In this document: piece by piece, positions 19,334 through 28,216 of the stretch | Numbering within the stretch: position 1 is the first letter of the stretch | Layout: every line of letters begins with the position of its first letter | Source of the DNA: Ruegeria denitrificans | GTDB lineage: Bacteria; Pseudomonadota; Alphaproteobacteria; Rhodobacterales; Rhodobacteraceae | Direction of reading: 5' to 3' | Length of the DNA: 64,000 nucleotides | NCBI RefSeq assembly: GCF_001458295.1 | Contig: NZ_CYUD01000008.1 | Span: 62,001 to 126,000, forward strand | The notes under the pieces: model-generated | Database searches by the model: none | The model's input: only the letters and a program-made list of their open reading frames with translations | Told to the model about the DNA's origin: nothing | Program-made: the position numbers and the translations under genes

Positions 19334-19483
19334 ATGTCTTTGAAATTGTCTGATATCTTCTCCCTGTTGGCTGCCTTTTTTGGCAAGACGTTTGGGACAT
19401 GCTTTCGGATGCAACGACAGGTGAACAGGTTGCATACGAGCCTGACCAAAGGGTCTGTCAAACGTCCCAGCGTGGACAGCTGA
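19334..19483 (+). CDS. Possible small protein, unsupported
   Basis: A 49-codon frame (MSLKLSDIFSLLAAFFGKTFG...) with a GGAG about 10 nt before the ATG. It lies in the roughly 350-bp gap between the rpmB terminator and the DUF2946-like gene. It has a short hydrophobic stretch but no recognised domain, and could be chance. The rest of the gap holds only a small CCCG...CGGG repeat near 19490-19503. Confidence 0.2.
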   Translation: MSLKLSDIFSLLAAFFGKTFGTCFRMQRQVNRLHTSLTKGSVKRPSVDS

Positions 19484-19564
19484 CACGCATCCCGTAATCG
19501 CGGGTTTCAGGCGTACCGATTGCGCTTGAAGCCCGCTTTAAGTCCGGCCTATATCAGGCGCAGG

Positions 19565-19915
19565 ATGAAACCCGTTCTGAACAGAATTCTGCCTTTTGTG
19601 CTTTCGCTGCTTGTCATTCTGACCGGGCAGGGGGTGGCTGCATCGCGGGGGATTGACAGGGCGGTGGGACAGATGGTGCTGTGCACCGGAACGGGCCCGG
19701 TGGTGGTCTACATGGACGCCGACGGTCAGCCGGCGCAGCCCCCGCATTTCTGCCCTGAATACGCATTGACCCTGTTGGGGGCGATTGCCGTTTCGGCGCC
19801 CGAACTGCCCGTTGCGCCGGATCGGGTTCAGCCTGCACCATTGCGTAAAGCATCCAATCTGATTGCCCTGCCGGTTCCCTACAGACCGGCACGTGCGCCT
19901 CCGGTTGTGATCTGA
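19565..19915 (+). CDS. DUF2946-like membrane-anchored protein
   Basis: A 116-residue protein with one N-terminal membrane/signal segment (RILPFVLSLLVILTGQGVAAS). A conserved-looking core follows: MVLCTGTGPVVVYMDADG...PHFCPEYAL. The paired cysteines and the histidine (C...HxC) resemble DUF2946 proteins, often found with copper-handling genes. The ATG at 19565 is chosen because the hydrophobic segment follows it directly; the frame opens at 19520. The copper chaperone gene lies 42 bp downstream on the same strand, which supports a periplasmic copper-related role, though this is inference from context. Confidence 0.65.
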   Translation: MKPVLNRILPFVLSLLVILTGQGVAASRGIDRAVGQMVLCTGTGPVVVYMDADGQPAQPPHFCPEYALTLLGAIAVSAPELPVAPDRVQPAPLRKASNLIALPVPYRPARAPPVVI

Positions 19916-19957
19916 AGCCACACTTTCTTTCAGACACTTAAATCAAGGAGAGGCGCA

Positions 19958-20431
19958 ATGTCCCTCAAATCCAATCTTCTGGCGACGCTGGCTGCTGCAA
20001 CTCTGGCCACATCTGCATTTGCACAGGACACGATTGCCGTTGATGACGCATATGCGCGGTCCGCAGGAAAAACAGCAAAAGCCGGTGCGGCCTTTATGAT
20101 GATCGAAAATACGGGCGAGACCGACGACCGGTTGATCGGCGTGGAATCAGAAGCGTCCGCACGTGTTGAACTGCACACCCACCAGATTGATGACAACGGC
20201 GTGGCCAGGATGATTCATGTCGAAGAAGGATTTGTCATCCCGGCGGGCGAGACCCACATGCTGAAACGCGGTGGTGATCATGTGATGTTTATGGGGCTGA
20301 CTGCCCCGTTCGAGCAAGGCGCGACCGTGCCAGTGACGCTGATCTTCGAGAAGGCTGGAGAGGTCGAAATCGAAGTGCCGGTTGATCTGGAGCGTCAGGA
20401 CGCCGGCGGCCACGGAACACATTCGAACTGA
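19958..20431 (+). CDS. Periplasmic copper chaperone PCu(A)C
   Basis: A 157-residue secreted protein with a clear signal peptide ending SAFAQD. It belongs to the PCu(A)C family that delivers Cu(I) to the CuA site of cytochrome oxidase. The H(M)x10Mx21HxM copper motif is visible: ELHTHQIDDNGVARM, then HMLKRGGDHVMFMGL. A C-terminal His-containing tail (GGHGTHSN) may add copper affinity. A GGAGAGG ribosome-binding site precedes the ATG. It forms a pair with the upstream DUF2946-like gene. No SCO/SenC gene is adjacent. Confidence 0.93.
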   Translation: MSLKSNLLATLAAATLATSAFAQDTIAVDDAYARSAGKTAKAGAAFMMIENTGETDDRLIGVESEASARVELHTHQIDDNGVARMIHVEEGFVIPAGETHMLKRGGDHVMFMGLTAPFEQGATVPVTLIFEKAGEVEIEVPVDLERQDAGGHGTHSN

Positions 20432-20518
20432 GGCCTCGCCTGTCTTCAAGCCGCTTTGCGGCCTTCATCCATGCGTCAGGTCGGGCTTTGCCCGGCCTGT
20501 TTCCGTTTACAGAGGCCG

Positions 20519-21127
20519 TCAGCGATTGACCGTGCGCATTGCCACCCGGTCATGGGCGCGTTTGAACCGGGCGGTCAACCAGAACATCACCGCTGAGAAG
20601 GCCAGCGCCCCGAACGCAATCGCCCACCCCAGCGCCACCATCCCGCTGCCGGGCCAGAAGATCAGCACCAATCCGATCAGCAGCGCTATGATCCCGGAAT
20701 TGCGCACCGAGGGCGCATCGGGATGTTGATCCGACATTTGCCTCCATGCCATCAACGAGCCAACGCCAATGATTAGGGCCCACGCGCCCAACAAGAAGAA
20801 GGTCAGCCGTGCGACGCCTTCGGGCCAAATGAGCAGAACCAGACCGATAAGCAGAGCACCGACGCCGACGCCTCCGATCAGCCCACGCCGACCGAAGCCG
20901 AGTAAGGTCAGGCCGCCGTCGACGATCAGCAGCAGGCCGAGAAGACGCAGCAGCAAAGAAATGCTGCCTGTCGGCCAGAACAGCGCCGCGATTCCCAATG
21001 CTCCTGCGAAGATGCCGCGCAACAGGAAAGTCCACCACAGGCCCGCGAGTTGATCGCCCAAAGCATCGCGGCCGTCCAACGTGCCATTCTCAAGGATTTC
21101 CTCGCGCGGTGATTGGGGGTCTGTCAT
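20519..21127 (-). CDS. HdeD/DUF308 family membrane protein
   Basis: A 202-residue protein with about six transmembrane helices in three repeated hairpins (LLRGIFAGALGIAALFWP, LLLIVDGGLTLL, IIALLIGLVLIFWPGSG). The FWP-containing repeat pattern is the DUF308/HdeD signature; E. coli HdeD is linked to acid resistance at high cell density. Function here is unknown. It stands alone on its strand between the copper chaperone and sirtuin genes. Confidence 0.88.
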   Translation of the reverse strand: MTDPQSPREEILENGTLDGRDALGDQLAGLWWTFLLRGIFAGALGIAALFWPTGSISLLLRLLGLLLIVDGGLTLLGFGRRGLIGGVGVGALLIGLVLLIWPEGVARLTFFLLGAWALIIGVGSLMAWRQMSDQHPDAPSVRNSGIIALLIGLVLIFWPGSGMVALGWAIAFGALAFSAVMFWLTARFKRAHDRVAMRTVNR

Positions 21128-21187
21128 GATGCTCTCCGGGCTTGTTAGGCCTTCACTATAAACGAAAATTTCCGCCGATGTCTGCTG

Positions 21188-21883
21188 TCATCTGGGACTA
21201 AAAAAGCCATTGACCCAACGCGGGACCGTTTCTGTTGCGGGGCCGAGAATGACCTTATCAAAACTGGAGGCTCCGGTTGAGGGTTCAAGGTTCAGTTCGA
21301 CCGTGCGTGCGCCGGATTGCAAGGCTTCGTGCACGAATGCAGCGGCGGGATAGACCTGACCCGAGGTGCCGATGGCCGCAAACAACGTCGCCTGGGACAG
21401 ATGGTCATAGATTGCGTCCATGTGATAGGGCATCTCACCAAACCAGACCACGTCTGGGCGTGCGGTTGGCGCTGCACAGGCGGGACACGGCTCGCCCACT
21501 GCCATTTCGGGTGGCGAGGCCCAACGGTGATTGCACGCCCGGCACAAGGCCCCAGCCAACGTGCCGTGCATGTGGATGACGCGTTCGGCACCGCTGGCCT
21601 CGTGCAGACTGTCGACGTTTTGAGTGACGATCACTACCTCGCCGGTAAAGTCTTTTTGCAGTCGAGCCAATGCGGTATGCGCGGCATTGGGTTGGGCCTT
21701 GGCGGCCTGCATGCGCCGGGCGTTGTAGAACTGGTGAACCAGAGCAGGATCGCGGGCAAAGCCTTCTGGTGTGGCGACGTCCTCGATCCGGTGTTGCGCC
21801 CAAAGCCCGCCCTCATCGCGAAACGTCCCCAGCCCGCTTTCGGCAGAAATTCCTGCCCCTGTCAGTATGACGATCTTTTCCAT
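21188..21883 (-). CDS. cobB: NAD-dependent protein deacylase (sirtuin)
   Basis: A 231-residue class III sirtuin that removes acyl groups from protein lysines using NAD. Motifs are GAGISAESGLGTFRD (NAD binding), TQNVDSLHEASG, the catalytic histidine in HMHGTL, and a zinc site with two Cys-x2-Cys pairs (CRAC and CPAC). The downstream PDVVWFGEMPY is family-typical. The ATG at 21883 is chosen because NAD-binding sequence begins there; the longer frame to 22006 would overlap the divergent gene. Only 28 bp separate it from the phosphatase start, so promoter elements must overlap. Confidence 0.95.
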   Translation of the reverse strand: MEKIVILTGAGISAESGLGTFRDEGGLWAQHRIEDVATPEGFARDPALVHQFYNARRMQAAKAQPNAAHTALARLQKDFTGEVVIVTQNVDSLHEASGAERVIHMHGTLAGALCRACNHRWASPPEMAVGEPCPACAAPTARPDVVWFGEMPYHMDAIYDHLSQATLFAAIGTSGQVYPAAAFVHEALQSGARTVELNLEPSTGASSFDKVILGPATETVPRWVNGFFSPR

Positions 21884-21911
21884 CCTTGCCCCGCGCGTTA
21901 CACCTTGGCTC

Positions 21912-22355
21912 ATGACCCACCGTATCCTCTTTGTTTGTCTGGGCAATATCTGCCGTTCCCCCGCCGCCGAAGGCGTGTTTCGCGCCCGCGCGCCGCATGA
22001 CACCACCGACAGTGCCGGAACTTCGGGCTGGCATATTGGCGATCCGCCTTATGGGCCGATGCAGGCAGCAGCACAGGCACGCGAAATTGACCTCAGCGAT
22101 CTGCGGGCGCGGCAATTCGTGGCCGAGGATTTCGATCGGTTCGATCTGATCATCGGCATGGACGCTGAAAATATCGCGAATATCGAGACGTTGAGACCCT
22201 CAGGGAGCACCACAGCAGTGCGGTTGCTAACCGATTTCGCGCCGGAAACGGGCGCCGATCATGTCCCGGATCCTTACTATACCCGTGATTTTGACGGAGC
22301 GCTGGATCTGATCGAAGCCGCCGTTGAAGGGCTTCACGCGCATCTGCAGGCCTAG
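21912..22355 (+). CDS. Low-molecular-weight protein tyrosine phosphatase
   Basis: A 147-residue phosphatase. The P-loop VCLGNICRSP near residues 8-17 contains the Cys-x5-Arg-Ser active site, and VPDPYY near residue 118 supplies the general-acid aspartate. It could remove phosphate from tyrosine kinases in exopolysaccharide control or from arginine; substrate unknown. The ATG at 21912 fits the family start. It is divergent from cobB and its stop overlaps the convergent LysR gene by 4 bp. Confidence 0.95.
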   Translation: MTHRILFVCLGNICRSPAAEGVFRARAPHDTTDSAGTSGWHIGDPPYGPMQAAAQAREIDLSDLRARQFVAEDFDRFDLIIGMDAENIANIETLRPSGSTTAVRLLTDFAPETGADHVPDPYYTRDFDGALDLIEAAVEGLHAHLQA

Positions 22356-23302
22356 CCCATCACCTTTAGACGGTCCGTCAGCCATGGCAGTTGCACCAAC
22401 GCCGGGTCGACGATCTGGTTGCGCATCAGTCGGCGCATCATGCCTGCAACTTCTCGCGGAACCTGATCGGACCAGTCAGTGCGGGTGAACAGGGAAATCG
22501 TGCGCGAGAACTCTCCGAACGGGGCGGGGTGGACGGCCAGCGCATCGTGAAATCGTGTCGCCCGCATATAGCCTAGCGGTGTGGTGATCGCCCAGCCCAG
22601 CCCGCGTGCGACCATGGCCATCAGGGCAAGATGCGAGCCGATCTCGAACCGGTCCTCGTAGTCCAGCTGTTGTCTGGCCAGATGCGACTCGATCTGGCGG
22701 CTTATCAGCTGCTCGCGGGCGTAGCGCAGAAAGGGCAGTTCCTGCATGGCGTTGTCGACGCCTTTGGGCGTCACCAAGATAAACGGATCGCGCACCAGTG
22801 GGTATTCGACCACGCCCTCAAGTACTTCGCCGGAATGGGCCGAGACCACTAGATGCAGGCGCTGCGCCTCAAGTTCGGCAAATAGGTCCAGGCTTGGCAA
22901 GGTGATCAGCTTGAACCGTGAGCGCGTCAGGCTGTCGGCCAGCAGTGTGGCAAGGCGCGGCGTTAGGTCGTTGTCGAAATCGTCGATCAGGCCGATGGAG
23001 AGGGTGGTCAGATGCCCCAGATCCATTACCGTCAGCTCGCCTTGGGCCATCTGCAGTTCGGCCAAAACGGCCTCGGTCCGCGCCAAAAAGCTGCGCCCTG
23101 CTTGCGTCAGCCGCATCGGGCGGCGCCCGTGATCCACCAATTCGGTGCCAAGAGCGTTTTCCAGGTTGCGCAATTGCTGCGACACCGAGGGCTGGCTGAG
23201 CCCCGTGATCTCGGCGGCCTGCGCCACCGATCCCGTCCGCGCCAAGGCTTCGAACACTTCGAGCCCGCGCAGGGTCAGCCCTTTCATTACCATCTGATAC
23301 AC
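22352..23302 (-). CDS. LysR family transcriptional regulator
   Basis: A 316-residue LysR-type regulator. The winged helix-turn-helix spans about residues 8-67 (LRGLEVFEALARTGSVAQAAEITGLSQPSVSQQLRNLE...), followed by a linker helix and the effector domain to the C-terminus. The first methionines (MYQMVMKG) give three possible starts within five codons. LysR regulators often control a divergent neighbour, but the genes on the other side here run on the same strand, so the target is not evident. Confidence 0.93.
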   Translation of the reverse strand: MYQMVMKGLTLRGLEVFEALARTGSVAQAAEITGLSQPSVSQQLRNLENALGTELVDHGRRPMRLTQAGRSFLARTEAVLAELQMAQGELTVMDLGHLTTLSIGLIDDFDNDLTPRLATLLADSLTRSRFKLITLPSLDLFAELEAQRLHLVVSAHSGEVLEGVVEYPLVRDPFILVTPKGVDNAMQELPFLRYAREQLISRQIESHLARQQLDYEDRFEIGSHLALMAMVARGLGWAITTPLGYMRATRFHDALAVHPAPFGEFSRTISLFTRTDWSDQVPREVAGMMRRLMRNQIVDPALVQLPWLTDRLKVMG

Positions 23303-23359
23303 CTTTCGCTGCGCCTTTTCTGAGGCGCAGTGTAGGTCAGGTCAAGGTTTCAGAGTAAC

Positions 23360-23674
23360 TTAGCTGCAGATCGCCTGCGCCATCTGGCCAAAGTTCTGAT
23401 ACCGATCCCAAAGCGCATCATCGCGTGCGGTCTGAGACATCTTCAGCTCTTGGGCCTGATGTGGGTCGCGGAACCATTTTGCCACGGTTTTCTGATCACT
23501 GTTGGTCAGCGCCTGATCGGCCACGCGCTGAATGCAACTGCACCGCGCCCTCGTCGCCGCCGACCGGTCTGATGCCAGACATGCCTGTCTAATTTGCGCC
23601 GCGTCCACGATCGGAGCCACCGCCGTCAGCGACGTCGCGCAAAATGCGATTAAGAGGAACTTTTTCATGCTCAT
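23360..23674 (-). CDS. Small secreted cysteine-containing protein
   Basis: A 104-residue protein with a clear signal peptide (KKFLLIAFCATSLTAVAPIVDA) and a mature part of about 79 residues carrying four cysteines: ACLASDR, RCSCIQRVADQAL and a C-terminal AICS. The DPHQAQELK...WDRYQNFG pattern recalls a secreted family conserved in Rhodobacteraceae and often mislabelled as an arginine transporter. It has no transporter features. Its start overlaps the stop of the upstream Hint-domain gene by ATGA, so the two should be translationally coupled; a second ATG two codons in is also possible. Confidence 0.75.
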   Translation of the reverse strand: MSMKKFLLIAFCATSLTAVAPIVDAAQIRQACLASDRSAATRARCSCIQRVADQALTNSDQKTVAKWFRDPHQAQELKMSQTARDDALWDRYQNFGQMAQAICS

Positions 23675-24771
23675 GCCTCGTTATTGCCTGCCCGGACGGA
23701 TCTTGTGCCCCTCTCGGTCTGCGCGGGAGTATGAATCAAACGGGACTCCGGATCAATGGACAAGATTTCCCGCATCAAAAATCCCGCTTCCCTTCTATTA
23801 AGCGCCAATCTTGCCGTTTTTGTGGCTGTAGAAGCCACCCCAGCCAGATCGCGAAAAAATAGGGCATCCAGATCGCTGCTGCTCGTCACAGGGGACGCCA
23901 AAAGGCTTTCTGAGGCCGCTCCGTTTGCATCGATCACATTATGCTGATCCAACAGCAGGTGATAGAAATGGGCTGTTTTCTTATCCGACATCCGGGCGAT
24001 CCCTGCGTCGACCAGACTGAGGGCGGGCACAAAGACTTCGGGTACGCCAAAATGCAACTCGGCCATCGGGTGAGTGATCAGTAGCCTGTGTTGTTGGGAC
24101 ACCATCAGAGGTGCAAAATTCGCCAAGGCTTCGCAGGGGATTTCGACCATTTTGAACCGACCGGTCGCAATCACGCTCTGCGAACCGACCCAGCGTACTG
24201 GTTGGCCCCCTTCGTCCTGCGTCCAAATGGCGTCGCCGGGGTTGAGGCCCTCAATCGGCACGTATCCAGTGTCGGTTCGTATCAGTGTTCCGCGGCAATA
24301 GCAGATTGGAGTGACATAATCGACGGCTGCAAAACTGGGTCCTTCCTGTGTGTCCACCACAGTCAGTTCCACCCCGGCAGGCGGAAACTCCCCGGGGCCG
24401 CCGATAAAGGCGATGCCTTCGACGGTCGCGAAGGACGGGTTCGAATTGTTCACGTTGAACGCGACAGCTTGCCAGGTATTTGTACCATCGGTCAGCGTGA
24501 TGCCATATTCGGCTTCAACCCGCGTACCATCCGCAAACAACGCCCCATCAATTGTCTGATCGCCGTCCAGACGTTGATTGCCGTCATTGTCGGAAAAGTT
24601 GGCGTCGCTTCCCGCATCGGTAATGAACACTTCGGTTGCCGAGCGCGAGTCAATGGTAATAGTCTCGCCGATCAGGTGTATACCTGTACCCTGAGTGAGG
24701 CCGTCCAACCCCTGCGCCACCGAAATTGATAGCTGACTTTCCCCGAGAACAAATATCGAATAATCGGCCAT
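23671..24771 (-). CDS. Hint-domain protein
   Basis: A 366-residue protein with an N-terminal beta-rich domain (about residues 1-150, unassigned) and a Hint autoprocessing domain. The nucleophile cysteine is in TPICYCRGTLIRT, near residue 155. Block-B histidine is in VSQQHRLLI, and the C-terminal block is FYHLLLDQHNVIDANGAASESLL. There is no signal peptide, as for the other Hint protein 5 kb away. The gene is read away from lepA, and its stop overlaps the small secreted cysteine protein by 4 bp. Likely exported and self-cleaving by family knowledge; neither is shown here. Confidence 0.9.
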   Translation of the reverse strand: MADYSIFVLGESQLSISVAQGLDGLTQGTGIHLIGETITIDSRSATEVFITDAGSDANFSDNDGNQRLDGDQTIDGALFADGTRVEAEYGITLTDGTNTWQAVAFNVNNSNPSFATVEGIAFIGGPGEFPPAGVELTVVDTQEGPSFAAVDYVTPICYCRGTLIRTDTGYVPIEGLNPGDAIWTQDEGGQPVRWVGSQSVIATGRFKMVEIPCEALANFAPLMVSQQHRLLITHPMAELHFGVPEVFVPALSLVDAGIARMSDKKTAHFYHLLLDQHNVIDANGAASESLLASPVTSSSDLDALFFRDLAGVASTATKTARLALNRREAGFLMREILSIDPESRLIHTPAQTERGTRSVRAGNNEA

Positions 24772-24933
24772 GTGCTACACCGCTCTTTCAATGGCGTTTT
24801 GATCTGTTGCTAGCAAATTCGCCGCAAGACCTCAAATAACGGTAAACTTGGTCCTTAATAAGACACACAGGAGATCTGATCACAGCGCTTCCCGGCTTGA
24901 CGAAGGGACATTCTCCGGACATATCCCCAACTC

Positions 24934-26733
24934 ATGACAGACCTCGCTCATATCCGCAATTTCTCCATCGTCGCGCACATCGACCATGGCAAATCCACAC
25001 TTGCTGACCGGCTCATCCAAGAGACCGGAACGGTCAAGGATCGCGACATGAAAGAACAGCTGCTCGACAGCATGGATATCGAGCGCGAGCGCGGCATCAC
25101 CATAAAGGCCAACACGGTTCGCATCGACTATACCGCCGACAATGGCGAGAAATACGTGCTGAACCTAATCGACACTCCCGGCCACGTAGACTTTGCCTAT
25201 GAGGTCTCTCGGTCCATGCGCGCGGTCGAGGGCTCTCTGCTGGTGGTGGACTCGACCCAAGGGGTCGAGGCGCAGACGCTGGCGAATGTCTATCAGGCCA
25301 TCGACGCCGATCATGAGATCGTGCCGGTGCTGAACAAGATCGACCTGCCTGCGTCCGACTGTGACCGCGTGGCCGAACAGATCGAGGATGTTATCGGTAT
25401 CGACGCGACCGACGCCATTCAGGTCAGCGCCAAGACGGGGCAGGGCATCCACGAGACGCTGGAAGCAATCGTGAAGCAACTACCAGCCCCGCTGGGCAAT
25501 CTGGACGCACCGCTCAAGGCAATGCTGGTGGATTCGTGGTACGACGCCTATCTCGGCGTCATCGTTCTGGTCCGCATCATGGACGGCACGCTGAAAAAGG
25601 GGATGCGGATCAAGTTCATGTCGAACAACACCCTGCACCACGTCGACCGCGTCGGCGTTTTCCGCCCCGAGATGGAGATGGTCGACTCCTTGGGCCCCGG
25701 TGAGATCGGCTTTCTCACCGCCTCGATCAAACAGGTCCGCGACACCCGCGTCGGCGACACGATCACCAATGACCGCAACGGCACTGAAGAGGCGCTGACG
25801 GGCTTCAAACCCGCGCAGCCGGTGGTGTTCTGCGGCCTCTTCCCCGTCGACAGTTCCGAATTCGAAGATCTGCGCGACGCGATCGACAAACTGGCGCTGA
25901 ATGACGCCAGCTTCAGTTTTGAAATGGAAACCTCTGCCGCGCTGGGCTTTGGCTTCCGCTGCGGTTTCCTGGGCCTTCTGCACCTTGAGGTCATCCGCGA
26001 CCGCATCGAACGCGAATATGATATCGAGCTGATCACCACCGCGCCTTCGGTGATCTACAACGTCTACATGAAAGACGGCGAGATGATCGAACTGCACAAC
26101 CCCGCCGACATGCCCGACCCGTCGAAGGTCGATCATATCGAGGAACCGCGCATCAAGGCGACCATTCTAGTGCCCGACGAATATCTCGGCGACGTGCTGA
26201 AACTGTGTCAGGACCGCCGCGGCATCCAGCTGGACCTGACCTATGCGGGCAGCCGCGCCATGGTCGTCTATGACCTGCCGCTGAACGAGGTCGTCTTTGA
26301 CTTCTACGACCGCCTGAAATCGGTGACCAAGGGCTATGCCTCGTTTGACTATCAGATGACCGGCTATACCGAGGACAATCTGGTCAAGATGTCGGTGCTG
26401 GTGAATGACGAGCCCGTCGATGCGCTGTCGACCATGGTTCACCGCGACCGGGCCGAGATGCGGGGCCGGGCGATGTGCGAAAAGCTCAAAGACCTGATCC
26501 CGCGCCACATGTTCAAAATCCCGATCCAGGCCGCCATCGGAGGCAAGGTTATCGCCCGCGAGACCCTGTCCGCCCTACGCAAGGACGTTACCGCCAAATG
26601 CTACGGAGGCGACGCCACGCGGAAGCGCAAACTGCTGGACAAGCAGAAGGCAGGTAAAAAGAAGATGCGCCAGTTCGGAAAGGTCGACATTCCGCAGGAG
26701 GCGTTTATTTCTGCGTTGAAGATGGATGGTTGA
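24934..26733 (+). CDS. lepA: Elongation factor 4 (LepA)
   Basis: A 599-residue translational GTPase that back-translocates or remodels stalled ribosomes. G motifs are [14 protein letters not shown] and NKID. The LepA-specific C-terminal domain runs to residue 599 with [25 protein letters not shown]. Length matches the family. No strong Shine-Dalgarno is visible before the ATG. The stop overlaps the next small gene by 8 bp. Confidence 0.98.
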   Translation: MTDLAHIRNFSIVAHIDHGKSTLADRLIQETGTVKDRDMKEQLLDSMDIERERGITIKANTVRIDYTADNGEKYVLNLIDTPGHVDFAYEVSRSMRAVEGSLLVVDSTQGVEAQTLANVYQAIDADHEIVPVLNKIDLPASDCDRVAEQIEDVIGIDATDAIQVSAKTGQGIHETLEAIVKQLPAPLGNLDAPLKAMLVDSWYDAYLGVIVLVRIMDGTLKKGMRIKFMSNNTLHHVDRVGVFRPEMEMVDSLGPGEIGFLTASIKQVRDTRVGDTITNDRNGTEEALTGFKPAQPVVFCGLFPVDSSEFEDLRDAIDKLALNDASFSFEMETSAALGFGFRCGFLGLLHLEVIRDRIEREYDIELITTAPSVIYNVYMKDGEMIELHNPADMPDPSKVDHIEEPRIKATILVPDEYLGDVLKLCQDRRGIQLDLTYAGSRAMVVYDLPLNEVVFDFYDRLKSVTKGYASFDYQMTGYTEDNLVKMSVLVNDEPVDALSTMVHRDRAEMRGRAMCEKLKDLIPRHMFKIPIQAAIGGKVIARETLSALRKDVTAKCYGGDATRKRKLLDKQKAGKKKMRQFGKVDIPQEAFISALKMDG

Positions 26734-27214
26734 CAATTGCCTTGAGACAATCAGATTTGGTCCAGGTAAATTGCGGCGGTTCGTAGCTTCATTCGCGATC
26801 TCTTTTGTGTTTGCAGTTGCCAACTTAAGCGATGGTTATGCGATTGCTCAGACAGTGTGTGAGCCTTTAGGCGACCCCTTTCACAAACTCGAACAAATGA
26901 AGTCGGTGTTTGCCCAAGGCGACTATGTTAACTTCTTCGAGTTGACCGACGAGTTTAGTCCCAAGGAACCAACGGAAACTGAAAGTATTTCACAAGCAAT
27001 GAAAGATGCGTTTCCATCAGGGTTCGGTGCTTGCTCGACACTTTTGTCAGAACAAAAGTCACCCAAGATGAGAAACGAGATCATCTTTTTTGAAGCGGTT
27101 TCTGGAGACGGAGTGTTCGTTGCTTGGAGCGCCTTCTATTACAGGGAGCGTTGGGTAGTTGCAAAGTACTCGGTGTCTACAGATTTTGAGACAGCGAGGT
27201 GGGCTTCCGGCTAG
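26726..27214 (+). CDS. Hypothetical exported protein
   Basis: A 162-residue frame, not recognised. A hydrophobic stretch ([23 protein letters not shown], about residues 19-41) looks like a signal peptide if translation starts at an in-frame TTG near residue 16 rather than at the ATG at 26726, which overlaps lepA. The mature part has two cysteines and an aromatic C-terminal half. Base composition is visibly more AT-rich than lepA, consistent with recent acquisition. Real coding status is likely but the start is uncertain. Confidence 0.5.
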   Translation: MVDNCLETIRFGPGKLRRFVASFAISFVFAVANLSDGYAIAQTVCEPLGDPFHKLEQMKSVFAQGDYVNFFELTDEFSPKEPTETESISQAMKDAFPSGFGACSTLLSEQKSPKMRNEIIFFEAVSGDGVFVAWSAFYYRERWVVAKYSVSTDFETARWASG

Positions 27215-27238
27215 CAGGGAGCGATTGTTTCATCATTC

Positions 27239-27400
27239 AAGAATGGATGCTAGGCCTATCCATTCTGGTGGCGGTGGGTGGAAGCGGTTGGCGTAGCCAA
27301 CTGCGTACCCACACAGTGGGGTGGGAGAGCGACCGAAGCCGCTCAGCCATCCCTCGCCGATCCGCTGCATCGGATGCTGACGCCCTCCGGGCCTGACCCG
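27239..27400. repeat. Tandem hairpin block (possible MITE or extragenic palindrome)
   Basis: Five or more consecutive hairpins fill this gap. AGAATGGAT/ATCCATTCT (27240-27266, perfect 9 bp) encloses TAGGCCTA. GTTGGC/GCCAAC follows with a 3-nt loop, then CCCAC-ACA-GTGGG. A longer imperfect stem pairs GGGGTGG with CCATCCC around an inner GAGCG/CGCTC pair. ATCCG/CGGAT ends the block. No gene is seen here. Confidence 0.55.
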
Positions 27401-27446
27401 TTTCATGGTATTCTCAGCACACCAAAAAAAACGGGAGGATGAATCA

Positions 27447-27689
27447 ATGAAACATCTGCCTCTGGCCGCTGCCTTCTGCCTGCTCGCCGCGCCCGCCTTT
27501 GCCGGGCAATGCCCCGCCGACATTGCCGCCATTGATGCGGCTCTGGCTGCGGGTCCTGAGCTGTCTGATGAACAGATCGCAAAGGTCGAAACATGGCGCG
27601 ACGAGGGTGCCGCGCTGCACGATGCGGGCGATCATGATGCCTCGGTTGCAACTCTGGCCCAGGCTAAGGAACTGCTTGGCCTGAACTGA
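27447..27689 (+). CDS. Small secreted helical protein
   Basis: An 80-residue protein with a signal peptide (MKHLPLAAAFCLLAAPAFAG) and a mature helical part that contains LSDEQIAKVETWRDEGAALHDAGDHDASVATLAQAKELLG, a pattern like a single helical-hairpin or TPR-type repeat. The ATG at 27447 has GGGAGG about 11 nt upstream and is preferred to an earlier in-frame start at 27405. Function unknown; small proteins of this type are widespread in Rhodobacteraceae. Confidence 0.75.
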   Translation: MKHLPLAAAFCLLAAPAFAGQCPADIAAIDAALAAGPELSDEQIAKVETWRDEGAALHDAGDHDASVATLAQAKELLGLN

Positions 27690-27885
27690 CACAATATTAC
27701 CGAACCCGGTTTGGTAAACGGGCGGCGCGTTTGCGCCTCCCCTCGGATCGCTCGCGGCCCTTAGCGCTGTTGATCGACCGTCGATATTGCACCTCGGATC
27801 ACCGTACATTCTGACCCAGATCAAGGACCACTCTTGGTCTCGATTCTAGTCTCCACGAAAACACACTGGCAAAAAAGAGGCCTCT

Positions 27886-28068
27886 ATGTCGCCCCTGACG
27901 CTGATCCTTCACATCTTCCTTAGTTCCACCTTCGCCGGGTCCGCTGTGGTTGCGGTTCTGGCCATGGGGTACGCATCATCGTGGACAACCATCCTGATCG
28001 CCGCTGTCGTTGGGTTTGTGGCGGCGTTCCCGGTCTCGTATCTGGTGGCGCGGAAACTCGAAGGCTGA
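27886..28068 (+). CDS. Small two-helix membrane protein
   Basis: A 60-residue protein that is almost entirely two transmembrane helices, ending VSYLVARKLEG. An AAGAGG sequence sits before the ATG. Related roseobacter proteins are sometimes labelled CTP synthetase in annotations, which is not credible for a peptide this small. Function unknown. Confidence 0.65.
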   Translation: MSPLTLILHIFLSSTFAGSAVVAVLAMGYASSWTTILIAAVVGFVAAFPVSYLVARKLEG

Positions 28069-28216
28069 CCCTTACCCTGCGGTCGTTAAAAAAGACGCAG
28101 GGCCTGATTTAGACGCTCACATCGCAATCTGTTATTGTGTCCGCGGGGGACCGCGTTTGGGCGGCTATATTCTTCGGGTGCCTGCAACGCCTGACCCTCA
28201 GAAATGAGAGGTTATT

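Noticed and set aside
27886..28068. CTP synthetase, a label sometimes given to this small protein
   Set aside because: The product is a 60-residue two-helix membrane peptide with no nucleotide-binding or amidotransferase domain.
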